From contig JARKIP010000053.1 of NCBI GenBank assembly GCA_029990175.1, positions 10,992,001 through 11,056,000 of the forward strand: a DNA stretch of 64,000 bases. Reading direction: 5' to 3'. Both the position numbers and the translations under genes were made by a program. The notes below the pieces were generated by a model. That model was not told the origin of the DNA. It saw nothing but the letters and a program-made list of their open reading frames with translations, and did not search any database. Shown here piece after piece: positions 46,341 to 57,489 of the stretch (positions are counted from its first letter, which is position 1; each line of letters starts with the position of its first letter). Source of the DNA: Petunia secreta. Taxonomy: Eukaryota > Streptophyta > Magnoliopsida > Solanales > Solanaceae.

Positions 46341-46610
46341 AATATCTTTGCACCACAGGCGGACCAGACGTGTGTCAGCCGCTCGGCCGAGTGTCGGCCG
46401 TGCGCTGAACGAGTGTCAGTCGGCTAGATGAGGGCCAGTCGTGCACAGGATGAATGTCAGCCTCGTACTTGAGGGGAAGCCTTGGCCATGTGCTAGACGA
46501 GTACTATACATGTGCTAGATGAGGGCCAGCAAGGTGCTAGACGAGTGTCATCAGGGCGCAGGCTGAGTGTCAGCCGTGCGAGCTGTATGCGGGCACGAGT
46601 GTCAGTGCCG
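46341..46610. repeat. GC-rich degenerate minisatellite
   Basis: Repeats of GTGCTAGACGAGTGTCAGC and GCTAGATGAGGGCCAG at irregular 25-35-bp spacing, markedly richer in G+C than the flanks. Confidence 0.6.
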
Positions 46611-48690
46611 CATGTTTTGGAGCTATAGTGGGAATCTTGGAACATAGGGTGAGGGCCATGTTTCTAAGATGCTATAGAGTGTGCATACTAAGTTTGGTGC
46701 CGATCGGAGCTTGTTTGCCTATGAGCTAGACTTAGCCAAGAAGCAGTGGCATTGTGGTAATTATGCTGATCTTCCGAGGGCTATATCTCTTTCCAAGAGG
46801 GTAGGAATGAGATGAAACTTGTTGGAGGTGTGAAGAAAGTCAAGAGGAATCTCTAGGAACAAACGGAACCTCATTTAGAGGTCGGAGTGGAAAGTTAGAC
46901 CCTTGTACGATTCTCTGGACAAAGGATGTCAAGTGTTGAGCCATGGGTTTAATTTTTAAGGACATATATAAGGGGAGCAGACATGGTGACAGCCTACCAG
47001 CCCTTCCTGTGCACTTTGTCGGGAAGTCGCACCAAGTGAGCTGCCTTGAGGAAGGACCTCAAGGGCCTGCCTGGACATCTCAGAGGAGTGCTCCAAGTAT
47101 CCATACGAGTCAGGCGACTCTATGGATGGCGTGTGGCCAGAGGGCTAACGTTGGGCGCATAACGGGCTACAGAGGCTTGACGGAAGGAAAGACTAATCCC
47201 CGCGGGCTGTCTTCGGATATCATAAAGACCTCTGTGCCGATTGAATACTCGAGGAGCTATTGAGAGCCTCGTGTACTGACTTGCAAGCATGGCAAGGGTT
47301 CAACCATGCAAGCAAGGGCTCGTTGGTTTAGACGCGCAGTCGTGGGGCGACGCTGCGCTACTCAGGAGGGAGGCATGATGCAAGGGCTATGTTTGTCAAT
47401 GTCAGGAGACATTGGGAGGTATCCTTGGAGTCACACATGACAAGGGCCACTAAAGAGTTGTCCTACTCGGGCGAAGCCAAACCAAGTGCCAGGGCACAAG
47501 GCGAGGGCCAAGCTTGAGGATTGCACTTCGCGCGCAGGAGCGGCGCTTATTGCTAGACGAGGGACGGGCAGGTCCTAAGCCAACACCGGATGTGTGCATA
47601 CTAAAGTTTCCGCATATGAGGTGCGCACAAGGGAGAGATCTTCGGGCGACATAGTTGAAGCTAGGCCATTGAGGCGAGCTTTCTAGAAACCTGGGATAAG
47701 GAGCAGGCTGGCTTGTAGACAGGTGGGACTACGAGCACATTGGGAAGGTGCGGCCCGTGACAGACGTGATGGGGGCAGAATCTGTGCTTATATGCTTTCG
47801 AGGACCCTTGCTTTGATCAAGTGTACGGGCTTCGGTTGAATTAACGGTCGCGCACCTCGAAGAAATGCTCGGGCAGACATATTTGCTGCCGCCATGGGAA
47901 GCTCCGGACTGCTTTACGACTTGTAGCTACTATCAATATGAAGAATCTTCAGCCGTGTACATCCTGAGGAGCTTATAGTTTTTAGCCTTACCTTTCTATA
48001 TTTTTTTATTTATTTTACAATTATTGTGAACAATGTTGTATTCAGGAAGAACTAATTGTATATTATGAGCCTACGGGCTGTTTGTTATTATTGAAACGAA
48101 TGTCCATTAATATTTTTTATACGTACTTGTATAACTTAAGCCGCATGTTTGTGTGCCTTTCTAGGCTAGTTGACGGTCGTGCGTACTGAAGGGCGCTTCA
48201 TTTGCGTCAGTATTTGATGGCTTATGTTGTGCCTCTGATAGAAGGCTGTTTTGCACCCACAATGGGACGATTTTAGCTCATGTGGAAATGGGCACCTTTG
48301 CATTCCGATTGAGAATGTCATTGCTTGTTTAATCAAGTATTTTAAGACTTTCTGACACTATGCGGCCTGGCGTTCCTACTGGCATGTAGGTGCAATTTTG
48401 TTGAATTGGCGAGTTCAACTTATGAATAATGCCTGGTGGTCTAGCTCTAAGCGAGTAGTTTTCGTACTTTTTTTTAGCAAAAACTGGGTGTATTACTTCA
48501 ACTTAGGTCTAGCAGGGGCTATGAATAGTATGATCTTAGATGTATCAGAATTGTAATTGTAAAACTGACTAAATAAAATAGTAGTTTTTTGATAATAGGG
48601 GCGCAGGGCTTGAGTTGTTGCGGGTGAAAACTCGTAACATGCCTGACAAGTATGTAAATACTGAGAAGAAGAAAATGAAGACTTGATTTA
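46611..48690. other. Unclassified, partly GC-rich repeat-derived DNA, perhaps an LTR
   Basis: Contains CATATATAAGGGGAGCAGAC (46962-46981), which looks like a TATA box and start site. About 1 kb downstream the sequence becomes AT-rich with polyadenylation-like signals. This would suit a large LTR in plus orientation, but no TG/CA boundaries or coding parts were found. Confidence 0.3.
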
Positions 48691-48699
48691 AAGTACATG

Positions 48700-49021
48700 C
48701 TGAGAAGGATTATACTTCTATAATTGATCGGATGTGTTCGCCACGGCTCCTTCATCGAAATGTTCCGAGCCTCGAGATATAACCTATGGACCACTGGCAA
48801 TCTGATCGTATAAATCCCCATCGATTAAGAAGTAGCGAACTGCCTGCCTCCGCAAATGTCCGCTTTCTAACTTGTCTTCGGGAGTATTCCCCTATCCAAG
48901 TAGCTAATCAATGTGTGACACTACTTCGAGGCAGAACCTGCGTTTGGACTTTCAAGGTTCATCAAATCTGCGGGGGTCAATTCGATTACTATCTGCTGGT
49001 TGTCTGAATCAGTGTGCAAAT
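48700..49021 (-). pseudogene. Tat-lineage pol relic: RNase H end and integrase N-terminal region
   Basis: The minus strand reads HTDSDNQQIVIELTPADLM, then LISYLDRGILP, then after a frame change EDKLESGHLRRQAV and RYFLIDGDLYDQIASGP. This is the linker that leads from the extra RNase H to the integrase finger in Tat elements. It continues the relic at 63377-64000; the two were one sequence before the element at 49022-63376 landed between them. Confidence 0.7.
49017..49021. other. Target site duplication CAAAT (left)
   Basis: Identical to 63377-63381. A 5-bp direct repeat at the two outer edges of the element proves a single insertion event with both ends preserved. Confidence 0.95.
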
Positions 49022-52000
49022 TGTTGACACCCAATTTTGTCCCTCCATTTTTCGCAATTTGGCTATATTTAATTAAAATCGATAATAGTAATTTTCCAAA
49101 CAAAACTGCATTAGACAACATGCATTTACGTGTGTAATATTATTATTTATCCCCTATTTATATAGTATTTATTTAATTGTGATTATAATTACGTAATTGC
49201 ATTCATTTAGGCTATTTCCCAAAATATATATGCTACTTTATGCAATTTAACGCATTACGATATCATTTAATAATTATTTGCGGCTATTTACATCTATTAG
49301 TATTATTTGTGGTCATCTATATTTATTTACAATTAAATACATTTATTTATAATTATTTACAAAATTTCCTATTTTTATAATAATTATTTGTATTTATAAG
49401 TATTTTGATTAAATATTAGCCATTTTGCTATTTTACAATTCCATTTCAACTATATTCAGTCCACGTCATCATCTTTTGTCCACGTATACACCAATTGTAC
49501 GCCACCTAAGCCTACATCTCACTAAATACACCTATAGCACAAAGTACACACACATTTAAGCGTGCGTACAATTCCCACCAGTGTATGGTACTACTCCCCA
49601 GAACGCCTACACATCAGCATTACACATATATCACTTATACACACTCACCCTCAACACGCTCACGTGGCACGATCTGCGCCATTTATCCCACAGATCCAAC
49701 GGCTCATGTTATTTCCTCCCTTTACATGTATACACTTCACACACCCCTTTCCTAAACCCTAAATCATTTCTCACACTTCTCCTCACCAAAACCAGCCGTC
49801 GACCTTAGTCTCCTCTCTCCCCCTTTCCCCGATTCCCGTTCAGGTTCCACCATAACTCCACCGCGTCTCCTCCGCCATCAACGCCGTGACCTCCTCCCTC
49901 TTCCTATCTCTGATTACACGGGACAAATCTCTCTTTCCTTTGCCTCGTGAATCCGAAATAGGAACAAGGGATCGGGTACGAATCCCTTCAAATCCGGCAC
50001 CTACAAACTGAGATTGGAACAGATTCTACCCAAACAAGGCAAGTGGTCAATGATTCAAACTCGAATTGTCGAGTTAAAACAGAAAACAAACGGGTCAAGC
50101 TTGATCCGACCCTACTTGACACCAAAACAGGTAAATCTGCCTATTTATAACGTCCTTGATTGTGTTTGATCTGATTCTGTTTTGAATTGATATCCCCTAG
50201 ATGATTTCTCGACCACACTGACATTAGCATGAATTTAAATTTGCAGAACTTGAATATTGAAACCTGTCTACATTTGTCACCTATTTCTATTTCTGTTTAC
50301 ACGATCTTTGCTTAAGATTAGAGTCAATGGTCATAACATATGATTTTTTTTCCTTGCTTGGATGATTGAGTGACTGATTCTCTGTATAAGCTGATTTTGG
50401 AAATTAAGGGATTCTTGGTTTAGATGTATATGTCACTGTTTTTAGGATAGGTTCATTACTTAGACAAGTTGTCAAGCTAAATAGAAGGTCAAAAGCTTGA
50501 TTCTGGCCAGTGATTAAGAGGGATAGATTGCCTTTTTGATTTCTTCCTTACTTGTGAATGAAATTGGAAATCCAGTCGCTTCCCTAGGGCTATAAGTACT
50601 CAGCATTCTCTCTCACTTTTTTAGGGAGAATCAGGACAACACTAGGACAACACTAGGACACACAGGACACTACACTACTCTCTTCTTCTCATTTTTCTAC
50701 ACTTCACACATACTGATACATCCCTTGCATATATCTACACACACACAGAATCTCTAACACACATTCTCCCTTCTCATTCTCTTTGGATCTTTGTTTAGCT
50801 GATTTAGAACCAAACTGAGGCTTTTAGCATACCCGTTTTGCTGCTCTTGCTGCCTGTTTCCTTTCCTGTTTGTTTCAGACATATTAAGCCAAAGTAGGGT
50901 CTTTCAAGTTGTAAGAATACGGCTGCTTTCACATCATTCTGCACCCTCTTTGTTTCCTATTGCAATTTGCATCAAGGTTAGTCTTTGTTAAGTGCCAATT
51001 ATGTGCTTGTATGATCCTTCAGTAAGTTGAAAAGCTAGTTTTGGTTGGCTGTTCTTTGGCTACATTGCACTTGGTGGTTTGCCATCCTTTATTGCGTATG
51101 CAGAAGTCGATTTGCATGTTATTTGGTTATCTGCCAGGTCTCCTTTAACCCTTGTTGCAGGTTCTGTGGATAGCCTGCTAAATGGCTATACCATTCTAAG
51201 CCTACATGCAGGTTTCACATTGAGTTACAGCATAAAACTTCTCTTGTTTGAAAGGAGAGTTGAAGAGAGCTTAATACTTTACATACAAATGCGCACAGGG
51301 CATTACTCTTCTCTTTCCTCTTTACATTTTCCCTAGACCCCATCTTGTATTTGTTAGGATTCCTGGTTTGTATAGCACCATAAGGTGCAAGATAGATTTA
51401 GGACAGGTACTACAGCTTGTACGCTGCCAAAGGCAGTTGAAATTGGCTATGAAGGGGCCACCTCTAACTTTACTCATTAAATTCTATGTGAAAGGGCTAA
51501 AATCATAATACGTGTTGAAAATTGGTTTATTTGTGCAAAATGATTTTCTGGATTACAACAGTATGTTAACAGGATTAAAATTGAAAGTTTAAATGTCAAT
51601 TTAGACTATTATGCAATTTGAACTCTTTAATCGGATTATTTCCTGACAGTAGGCTAAAACCGCAACGTCATCTAAAATAGGACCGTTTTCTGTAAATTAC
51701 GAGGCTGGAAAATGGCAGAAGCGATCAGTAGGATCAGTAGGTGTAAAACTAAAATCTAAGTGTCTAAATGGGTTAATTATGCAATTGGAGACCCTTTTAA
51801 ATTAGATTACTTTCTTCAAGGGTTGAAAATGCAAAACTGTCTGAAACAGGCTCATTTCTGCAATTGTTATATTCTGAAATGTTCCGAAGTATGCAACTGC
51901 TATCCTTTTAGAAATGGCTAGGACTGAAATTAGCCTAATTCTGCAAATCTTAAATTTGTTATATCCTTTTCTATTTGTATTAATTCGGAGGCCTACTTTT

Positions 52001-52801
52001 TTTTAAATTACTTTACTTACATGATATTATTTGCTTATGTGTTAACATGACTATATTATTATTTGACGCCTAGCTCGAGTCTAGTTTGGGGCACTTAACA
52101 AATTTAGGAGTCTAGATATTTAAATTAGCAGTCTCAATAGCCTCCGGGACATTAAGTTGGGGACGCTAGCAATACTTTAGGACGTGAAAATATTAGCATG
52201 CGTTTTAGTTTAAATATTAAAGAGGGTATGAGGGTTAAGGGAATTAAGCTCCTCGGATATGATGGAAACTACCCGAGCTACATTTGATAGTGGATTTTGA
52301 AACTATCGTCCCTTACGAAAGCCGGGTTTTGATCCGAATAGGATAATAAAACCTAGGGTTATTTATTCAAAGTGACTGATTAGTTATTTATTATTTTATG
52401 GCTATTCATGCAACATGATTACTATTTCAATTATTTATACAAATATGTTAAATTGTTAAATTGCCTATTTTTACTTATTTTGTATCCCGTATCTCCTTTT
52501 GTTTATTTATTTAGCTTTATCTTTTTATAAGGAATTATGAAACCCAATATAGAAATCGGATGGGAACCACATTTGTGGAACCTAGGAGGTGCCTAACCCC
52601 TTCCTTCTAGGTTGATTTGAACACTTACCCGAATCTCTGATTAGTGGACCAACCCGGAGTTATTATTAGAAATTAATAGGTGACCTAATACGCCTAGAAT
52701 AATTTATTAGGTGGCGACTCCAAAACTCAACTCAAACGAGTTACCCCAAGTCGAACACCACTTTATTACTTTAATTATGATTTTAAAAGTGGGGTGCGAC
52801 A
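49022..52801 (+). mobile_element. 5' LTR of the gag-only element (3780 bp)
   Basis: TGTTGACACCCAATTTTG start, GGGGTGCGACA end. Likely promoter CTATAAGTACTCAGC at about 50590, followed by CTCTCTCAC and a small tandem repeat of AGGACAACACT (50637-50674) near the expected RNA start. The 85-codon open stretch at 51079-51336 recurs in the 3' LTR and has no known domain; it is not called a gene. Confidence 0.95.
52712..52721 (+). other. U5 copy of the primer-site core (5' LTR)
   Basis: TGGCGACTCC, equal to the first ten bases of the primer site 93 bp downstream. The 3' LTR has it at 63287-63296. Confidence 0.7.
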
Positions 52802-52804
52802 GAA

Positions 52805-52820
52805 TGGCGACTCCGCTGGG
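52805..52820 (+). other. Primer binding site of the gag-only element
   Basis: TGGCGACTCCGCTGGG, three bases after the LTR end; identical to 25356-25371 of the Ogre-like element. Confidence 0.8.
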
Positions 52821-54005
52821 GATTAAATGTTCTAACCATTACGATTTTTTATATTGGGTTTATTATTGCTTTTATTACTTTGTTCAATACTAACTTTTTC
52901 TCTTTGCAGGTGGGCAATCTTTTACATTTTGCATTTTTTTATTATATGATATTTAGTATATTATTCAATTTATATGTTGCATTTCGTTCATACTCCTCCA
53001 CTCCTGGAAAATTGACACTTGCACACACACAAACGATTACGTGGATCTCACGGTCGTTTCACTCTAAAAAAAACCCTTTAGGAGGGACGATTGGGATAAG
53101 TTGGTCCGTGGTACAACCAACAATTCTAAACGTTCCCACCCCTTGATTGTCCGCCTGGGGGAACCATGTCATTGTCTAGATTAGCCAACTCTTAATGAAG
53201 TCTCTTTTTAGGGACCATGCATCATGTCATGATTAGGAGATTTTGACTTCGGCTCATGTTTAAGTCTATTAGTTCACCATATTTGAACGAACCAAACAGG
53301 TCTCCGACCCTAAGGGACGTTTAAATATGTTACGTGCGCATCTATTTAACGTTGAACGTGTCTAATGTTGACCATTTGTTCTCAAAAGTGTGGATCATCC
53401 AATTATTTATTTTTGTTGGAGGATACCACAAGTTAAAGATGTGGAAGATCAAATTAAACAGATTTTAAATTGATTTTTCTAGTTTTGTGTAATAAAATCA
53501 ATTATTTATATGAATGAAAATCGTTGTAGAAATCAATTATTTATATCTATTTACATTTGAATTTTTTTTATTATTTCTACATTCATACAAAACCAATTAT
53601 TTTATAACATTATTTTTGGGTTATGAACAAAATTAATTTTTCTATTTTTGAAAACCAAATCATAGACTTTAAATTAATTTCTTCTACTTTTAATGTAGCA
53701 AGATTAATTATTATTCCTATTTACTTAAAAATGTTATTCCACATTTATACAACAAAATTATTTTTCTGTTAACTTTGGGTTATGAGAACAGTTGGGATGA
53801 TACAAAAATATACGTTCAATTTTAAATACCATAAACAAAATTAGGAAGGCTAAACATCCTTGGTATGTTAAAGTCCATTAGCCAACTTCGTCCAAGAGAG
53901 TCATCATACGACGCCTATCATGCATATTATGTGTATTGATCTTGTTAGGTCTACCTCCAGCACAAAAGAGGTTCCTTGCATTATAAAACATGATATGTTT
54001 TGTAT
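52821..54005 (+). other. Leader of the gag-only element
   Basis: About 1.2 kb of AT-rich sequence without a convincing ORF. No extra ORF1 like that at 26378-28291 is present. A pyrimidine-rich stretch ending TTTTTTTTCATGTGTTAG (to about 54050, just inside the gag ORF) would serve as a splice acceptor. Confidence 0.6.
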
Positions 54006-56222
54006 ATGAAAATTATTATCTCAACACTGACTTATTTTTTTTCATGTGTTAGTTTTACTCCCACTCCCGAGGTTGACTTGTGCATTCTGGCCGAGCATCA
54101 GTACCGAACGAGAACCAAAGGACCAGTTACAACCCCTCCCCCCTCACAAACTAGAAGAAGAGGAAAACGAAATATTATGTCTGAGTTGAATAACGCTGCT
54201 CTTATTGATGATAACAATGGAACACCACGCAAGCTTGCCCCAGTTGGGTATAACGAACATGTTGCTACTTTAGAGCAAAGAATTAAAGAACTTGAAGAGA
54301 AACTGACAATGACCAGTTTACCCGGTGTTAACTCCGCCCATTCAGGAGAGCCTGTCGATCCAAGTGGGTCAGCCCGCCCTAACGGAAAGGACCCTATACA
54401 CCCAACTGATCCACCCGTTGTTTATCAAACAGTACTACCAGCCACATACCAAACAGCACTACCTGCTACTTACCAAGCAACCCTACCCACCAGTTATCAA
54501 GCACCACCTCCTGCACATCCTACTTACATAAACACAAACTTACCTCGCACCAACACCGCATACCCGCAGCCTTACAACCCCATGTTCACTGCTGAAACCA
54601 AACAACTCACTTCGCCAGTCAAAAACCACGAAAACTATGAATGGGCGGAGGATGAAGCCAATGATGATGGCACAAAAGAGAAAGTTCGTAAGCTAGAGGC
54701 AGCCTTTAAGAAGTTTGAGTTAGGCAAAACTACTAAAGGTTTAGCTTATGAAGACTTGTGCATCTATCCCACTTTGAAATTGCCAGACGGATACAAGATA
54801 CCAAAGTTCGACCTGTTCAATGGAACTGGAGATCCTATGGCACATCTGAGAACATATTGTGACAAGTTGATTGGAGCAGGGGAAGATGAGAAAGTACGAG
54901 TGAAGCTGTTCAGTCGAAGCTTGACCGGAGAGGCTTTGAGTTGGTTCTCTAAGCAGAAGCCTGGCACATGGCTCGGTTGGGAAGATATGGCAGCAGATTT
55001 CGTAGAACGATTTGGGTACAACACTGAAATGGTACCAGACCGTTTCTACTTGGAAAAGTTGAAAAAGAAACCCACAGAGACGTTTAGAGAATATGCTACG
55101 AGGTGGAGAGCAGAAGCTGCCAAGGTGCAACCCGCTATGGATGAAAGGGAAATAGTGAACATATTCATCCGCATTCAAGAGGACGTCTATTATGATAAGC
55201 TGTTGCATATGAAAAATCAGAAGTTTGCTGATGTAGTGTTGATGGGAGATGACGTAGAAGAAGGGCTTAAAAGTGGAAAGATTATTAGCCTTGCTGCACT
55301 ACAAGCTACTAATAAGGCCATCCAGTCTGGAAATGTGAGCCTTTCCAAAAAGAAGAAAGATGAAGTCTCTTTTGCGGCAACCATTCAAGACCCTGCTTTC
55401 AATCACTATTATCAAACACCACCACCATTCTATCCATACCCTCACATACCACCTGAATATTCCGTCTATAATACTCAGCCCACTCGGCCTATATTTCACA
55501 CCCCAGCACCAAGCCGTCCACCATACCAGCAAAATACTCAACCCAACTACCGAAATGCACCATCATACCCTCCCAGGCCTCGCCCCGAGGCAAACCAAAA
55601 ACCAAAAAGAAACTACACTGCATTAGCCGAATCTCGCACCCAATTGTTCGAGAGATTGAGAGCTGCTGGGCTTATTGTCCCAATCCCTCAAAAGGTGCCG
55701 GACAATCCTTCACCACACTTTGATTACAGCAAAAGGTGTGCATATCACTCAGGTGGACCGGGGCATGAGACGGAGAGATGTTTTGCACTAAGAGATAAGA
55801 TTCAAGACCTAATAGATGAAAAGGTCATTAATTTGAAAGCACCAAATGTGCACAAAAACCCGCTACCCAATCATGGGGATGAGAAGGTGAATATGATTGA
55901 CTTCGGCGAAGAGTGCAATCTGGAAGGCACGATTATAAAAGCAAAAACAGTGTTTGATGAACACAAGTTTGGCATGGGGTACGTCTTGGTTTGCAAAGGA
56001 AAAAGTATTACAAAAGATACAAGAGGTTATCATTCCCTAGAGCAGTTTGTTCCAACTCTGAAACAAACATCCATCTTTTCAAGCTGCATGAAAATTCTCA
56101 AGGGAGAAGAACTTGCCGAAGGTGTTCACGGTATAGAAGATGAGCTGACCGGTCTAAAGGAGCTATTCATGGAAGAATATGATGCAGCTCTTGAAAAGCA
56201 TACTGAAGCTCCGAACATCTAG
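54006..56222 (+). CDS. Gag polyprotein of the TR-GAG element, intact
   Basis: The open frame gives 738 residues from ATG 54006. A second candidate start is ATG 54177 (MSELNNAALIDDNNG), because the first 57 residues include a hydrophobic stretch and an acceptor-like site that may be untranslated. A coiled coil follows (ATLEQRIKELEEKL), then a Pro/Tyr/Thr-rich linker with repeated ATYQ units. The capsid-type domain spans about residues 250-420 (LPDGYKIPKFDLFNGTGDPM, SLTGEALSWF, TFREYATRWRAEAAKVQP). A second Pro/Tyr-rich linker leads to the zinc finger CAYHSGGPGHETERC near residue 580. The C-terminus is acidic and stops at TAG without a protease. It assembles particles and packages RNA in this family. 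No stop or frameshift disrupts it. Confidence 0.92.
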   Translation: MKIIISTLTYFFSCVSFTPTPEVDLCILAEHQYRTRTKGPVTTPPPSQTRRRGKRNIMSELNNAALIDDNNGTPRKLAPVGYNEHVATLEQRIKELEEKLTMTSLPGVNSAHSGEPVDPSGSARPNGKDPIHPTDPPVVYQTVLPATYQTALPATYQATLPTSYQAPPPAHPTYINTNLPRTNTAYPQPYNPMFTAETKQLTSPVKNHENYEWAEDEANDDGTKEKVRKLEAAFKKFELGKTTKGLAYEDLCIYPTLKLPDGYKIPKFDLFNGTGDPMAHLRTYCDKLIGAGEDEKVRVKLFSRSLTGEALSWFSKQKPGTWLGWEDMAADFVERFGYNTEMVPDRFYLEKLKKKPTETFREYATRWRAEAAKVQPAMDEREIVNIFIRIQEDVYYDKLLHMKNQKFADVVLMGDDVEEGLKSGKIISLAALQATNKAIQSGNVSLSKKKKDEVSFAATIQDPAFNHYYQTPPPFYPYPHIPPEYSVYNTQPTRPIFHTPAPSRPPYQQNTQPNYRNAPSYPPRPRPEANQKPKRNYTALAESRTQLFERLRAAGLIVPIPQKVPDNPSPHFDYSKRCAYHSGGPGHETERCFALRDKIQDLIDEKVINLKAPNVHKNPLPNHGDEKVNMIDFGEECNLEGTIIKAKTVFDEHKFGMGYVLVCKGKSITKDTRGYHSLEQFVPTLKQTSIFSSCMKILKGEELAEGVHGIEDELTGLKELFMEEYDAALEKHTEAPNI

Positions 56223-56904
56223 AAAGCTGAAGCTGAGCAACTGAATCTACAGCACATTCCGAGCATGCCGAGAACCTTAGTGGAGTTGGGGCATTAGTTA
56301 TTTTCTTAAATAAAACACGACTCCGAGTCGTTAGCTTTTATTTTCTTTATTTTCCAACTTTGTTGCATCGTTGTTTCCTTTCGAAGACTTTTTCTCAAGT
56401 CCATTAATAAAATCATTTCCATTTTTTTTTTAAGTATGAATCATTCACTATCAGCAAATTTATTTTAATTCCATTGAATCTGCGACTGCGATGTGAGAAG
56501 GCAGTCCAAGACGACGAGTAGAAGCCAGACTATGATGATTCGACAAAGGACATTTAAGGAACTTCATGGTTAATCGTGGAGATCTTACAGTAGACAACTG
56601 AGACAAGAGCATATTGAGGAAGATGACTTACAATTCAACGCAAAACAGTAGAAATACATATAAGGAGCAGAATTAGACAATCCTAAATGGATCAAAAGCA
56701 TACTCGAGCAAGTGACGCTCATAGATAGCGAAGTATAAATACAACAAGCAATAACAGGACAAAGGCATTTGTCCAGGAAGTTAGAGCAAGACAGTTGATC
56801 TTAAAGTGGAATTCTCTAAATCGAGACAAAATTAACAAGGTCCTTTACTCAGATACAATCAAGAGATACTACAAATCAAGCAACATTCATCTTTATTAGC
56901 TTTG

Positions 56905-56973
56905 AACTACGTAGCGACCTGATTCCCAAAAGGGGATACGTAGGCAGCCTACCCAAGGCACGGTCACATCATA
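56905..56973 (+). other. Conserved Tat-type motif block 1
   Basis: AACTACGTAGCGACCTGATT, then CCCAAAAGGGG, then ATACGTAGGCAGCC and CAAGGCACGGTC. A looser copy is at 59411-59460. I recognise this kind of block from 3' regions of plant Tat elements, but the function is unknown to me. Confidence 0.5.
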
Positions 56974-56999
56974 AGAGATTTTTATTAGATACTGGGGCA

Positions 57000-57138
57000 G
57001 AATTTTTTGAGTTTTCCTCAAAAAATTCAAAGAATGCATTACAACACACTGGGGCAGAATTTTTGAGGGACCTCAAAAATTCAAGGAAAATACAAGCAGC
57101 ACACTGGGGCAGAAATTTTGAGGTTCCCTCAAAATTTC
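57000..57138 (+). other. Three tandem hairpins with compensatory stem changes
   Basis: Three near-perfect inverted repeats at about 56-bp spacing, each preceded by ACTGGGGCA. Hairpin 1 has arms GAATTTTTTGAG / CTCAAAAAATTC (57000-57028). Hairpin 2 has GAATTTTTGAG / CTCAAAAATTC (57057-57082). Hairpin 3 has GAAATTTTGAGG / CCTCAAAATTTC (57112-57138). The stems differ in length and sequence, but both arms change together. Confidence 0.85.
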
Positions 57139-57489
57139 AAAATGGATAATCTTGGAGCAGCAAATGGATATAGAGAAGATTATGTCCAAACAACACGTCA
57201 CAGTCTATGATTCAATGGAATAAATTTGCATTACTCTTTAAACATCATTTTTCTCAAAACACATGCATATTCCTTTTTGTTCTCCCTTTTTGCCCACAGC
57301 TCGACTAAGGTTTGACGCTCGAAAAGAGGGATATGGCAAGAAGACAATTATACAAGATGCAGCAGCAGAGTACAACACAGCGAATGCGCAAGTCAGCCTC
57401 CCCCTAAAAGACTCACAAATTTTCTTTGATCGCAGGTTTACACAGGTACCGAGTATACCTGACAACTTTTGCAAAGCAATATATATCAA

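Noticed and set aside
51079..51336. 85-codon ORF, repeated at 61654-61911
   Set aside because: Identical because the two LTRs are near-identical. Internal to the LTR and with no recognisable domain.
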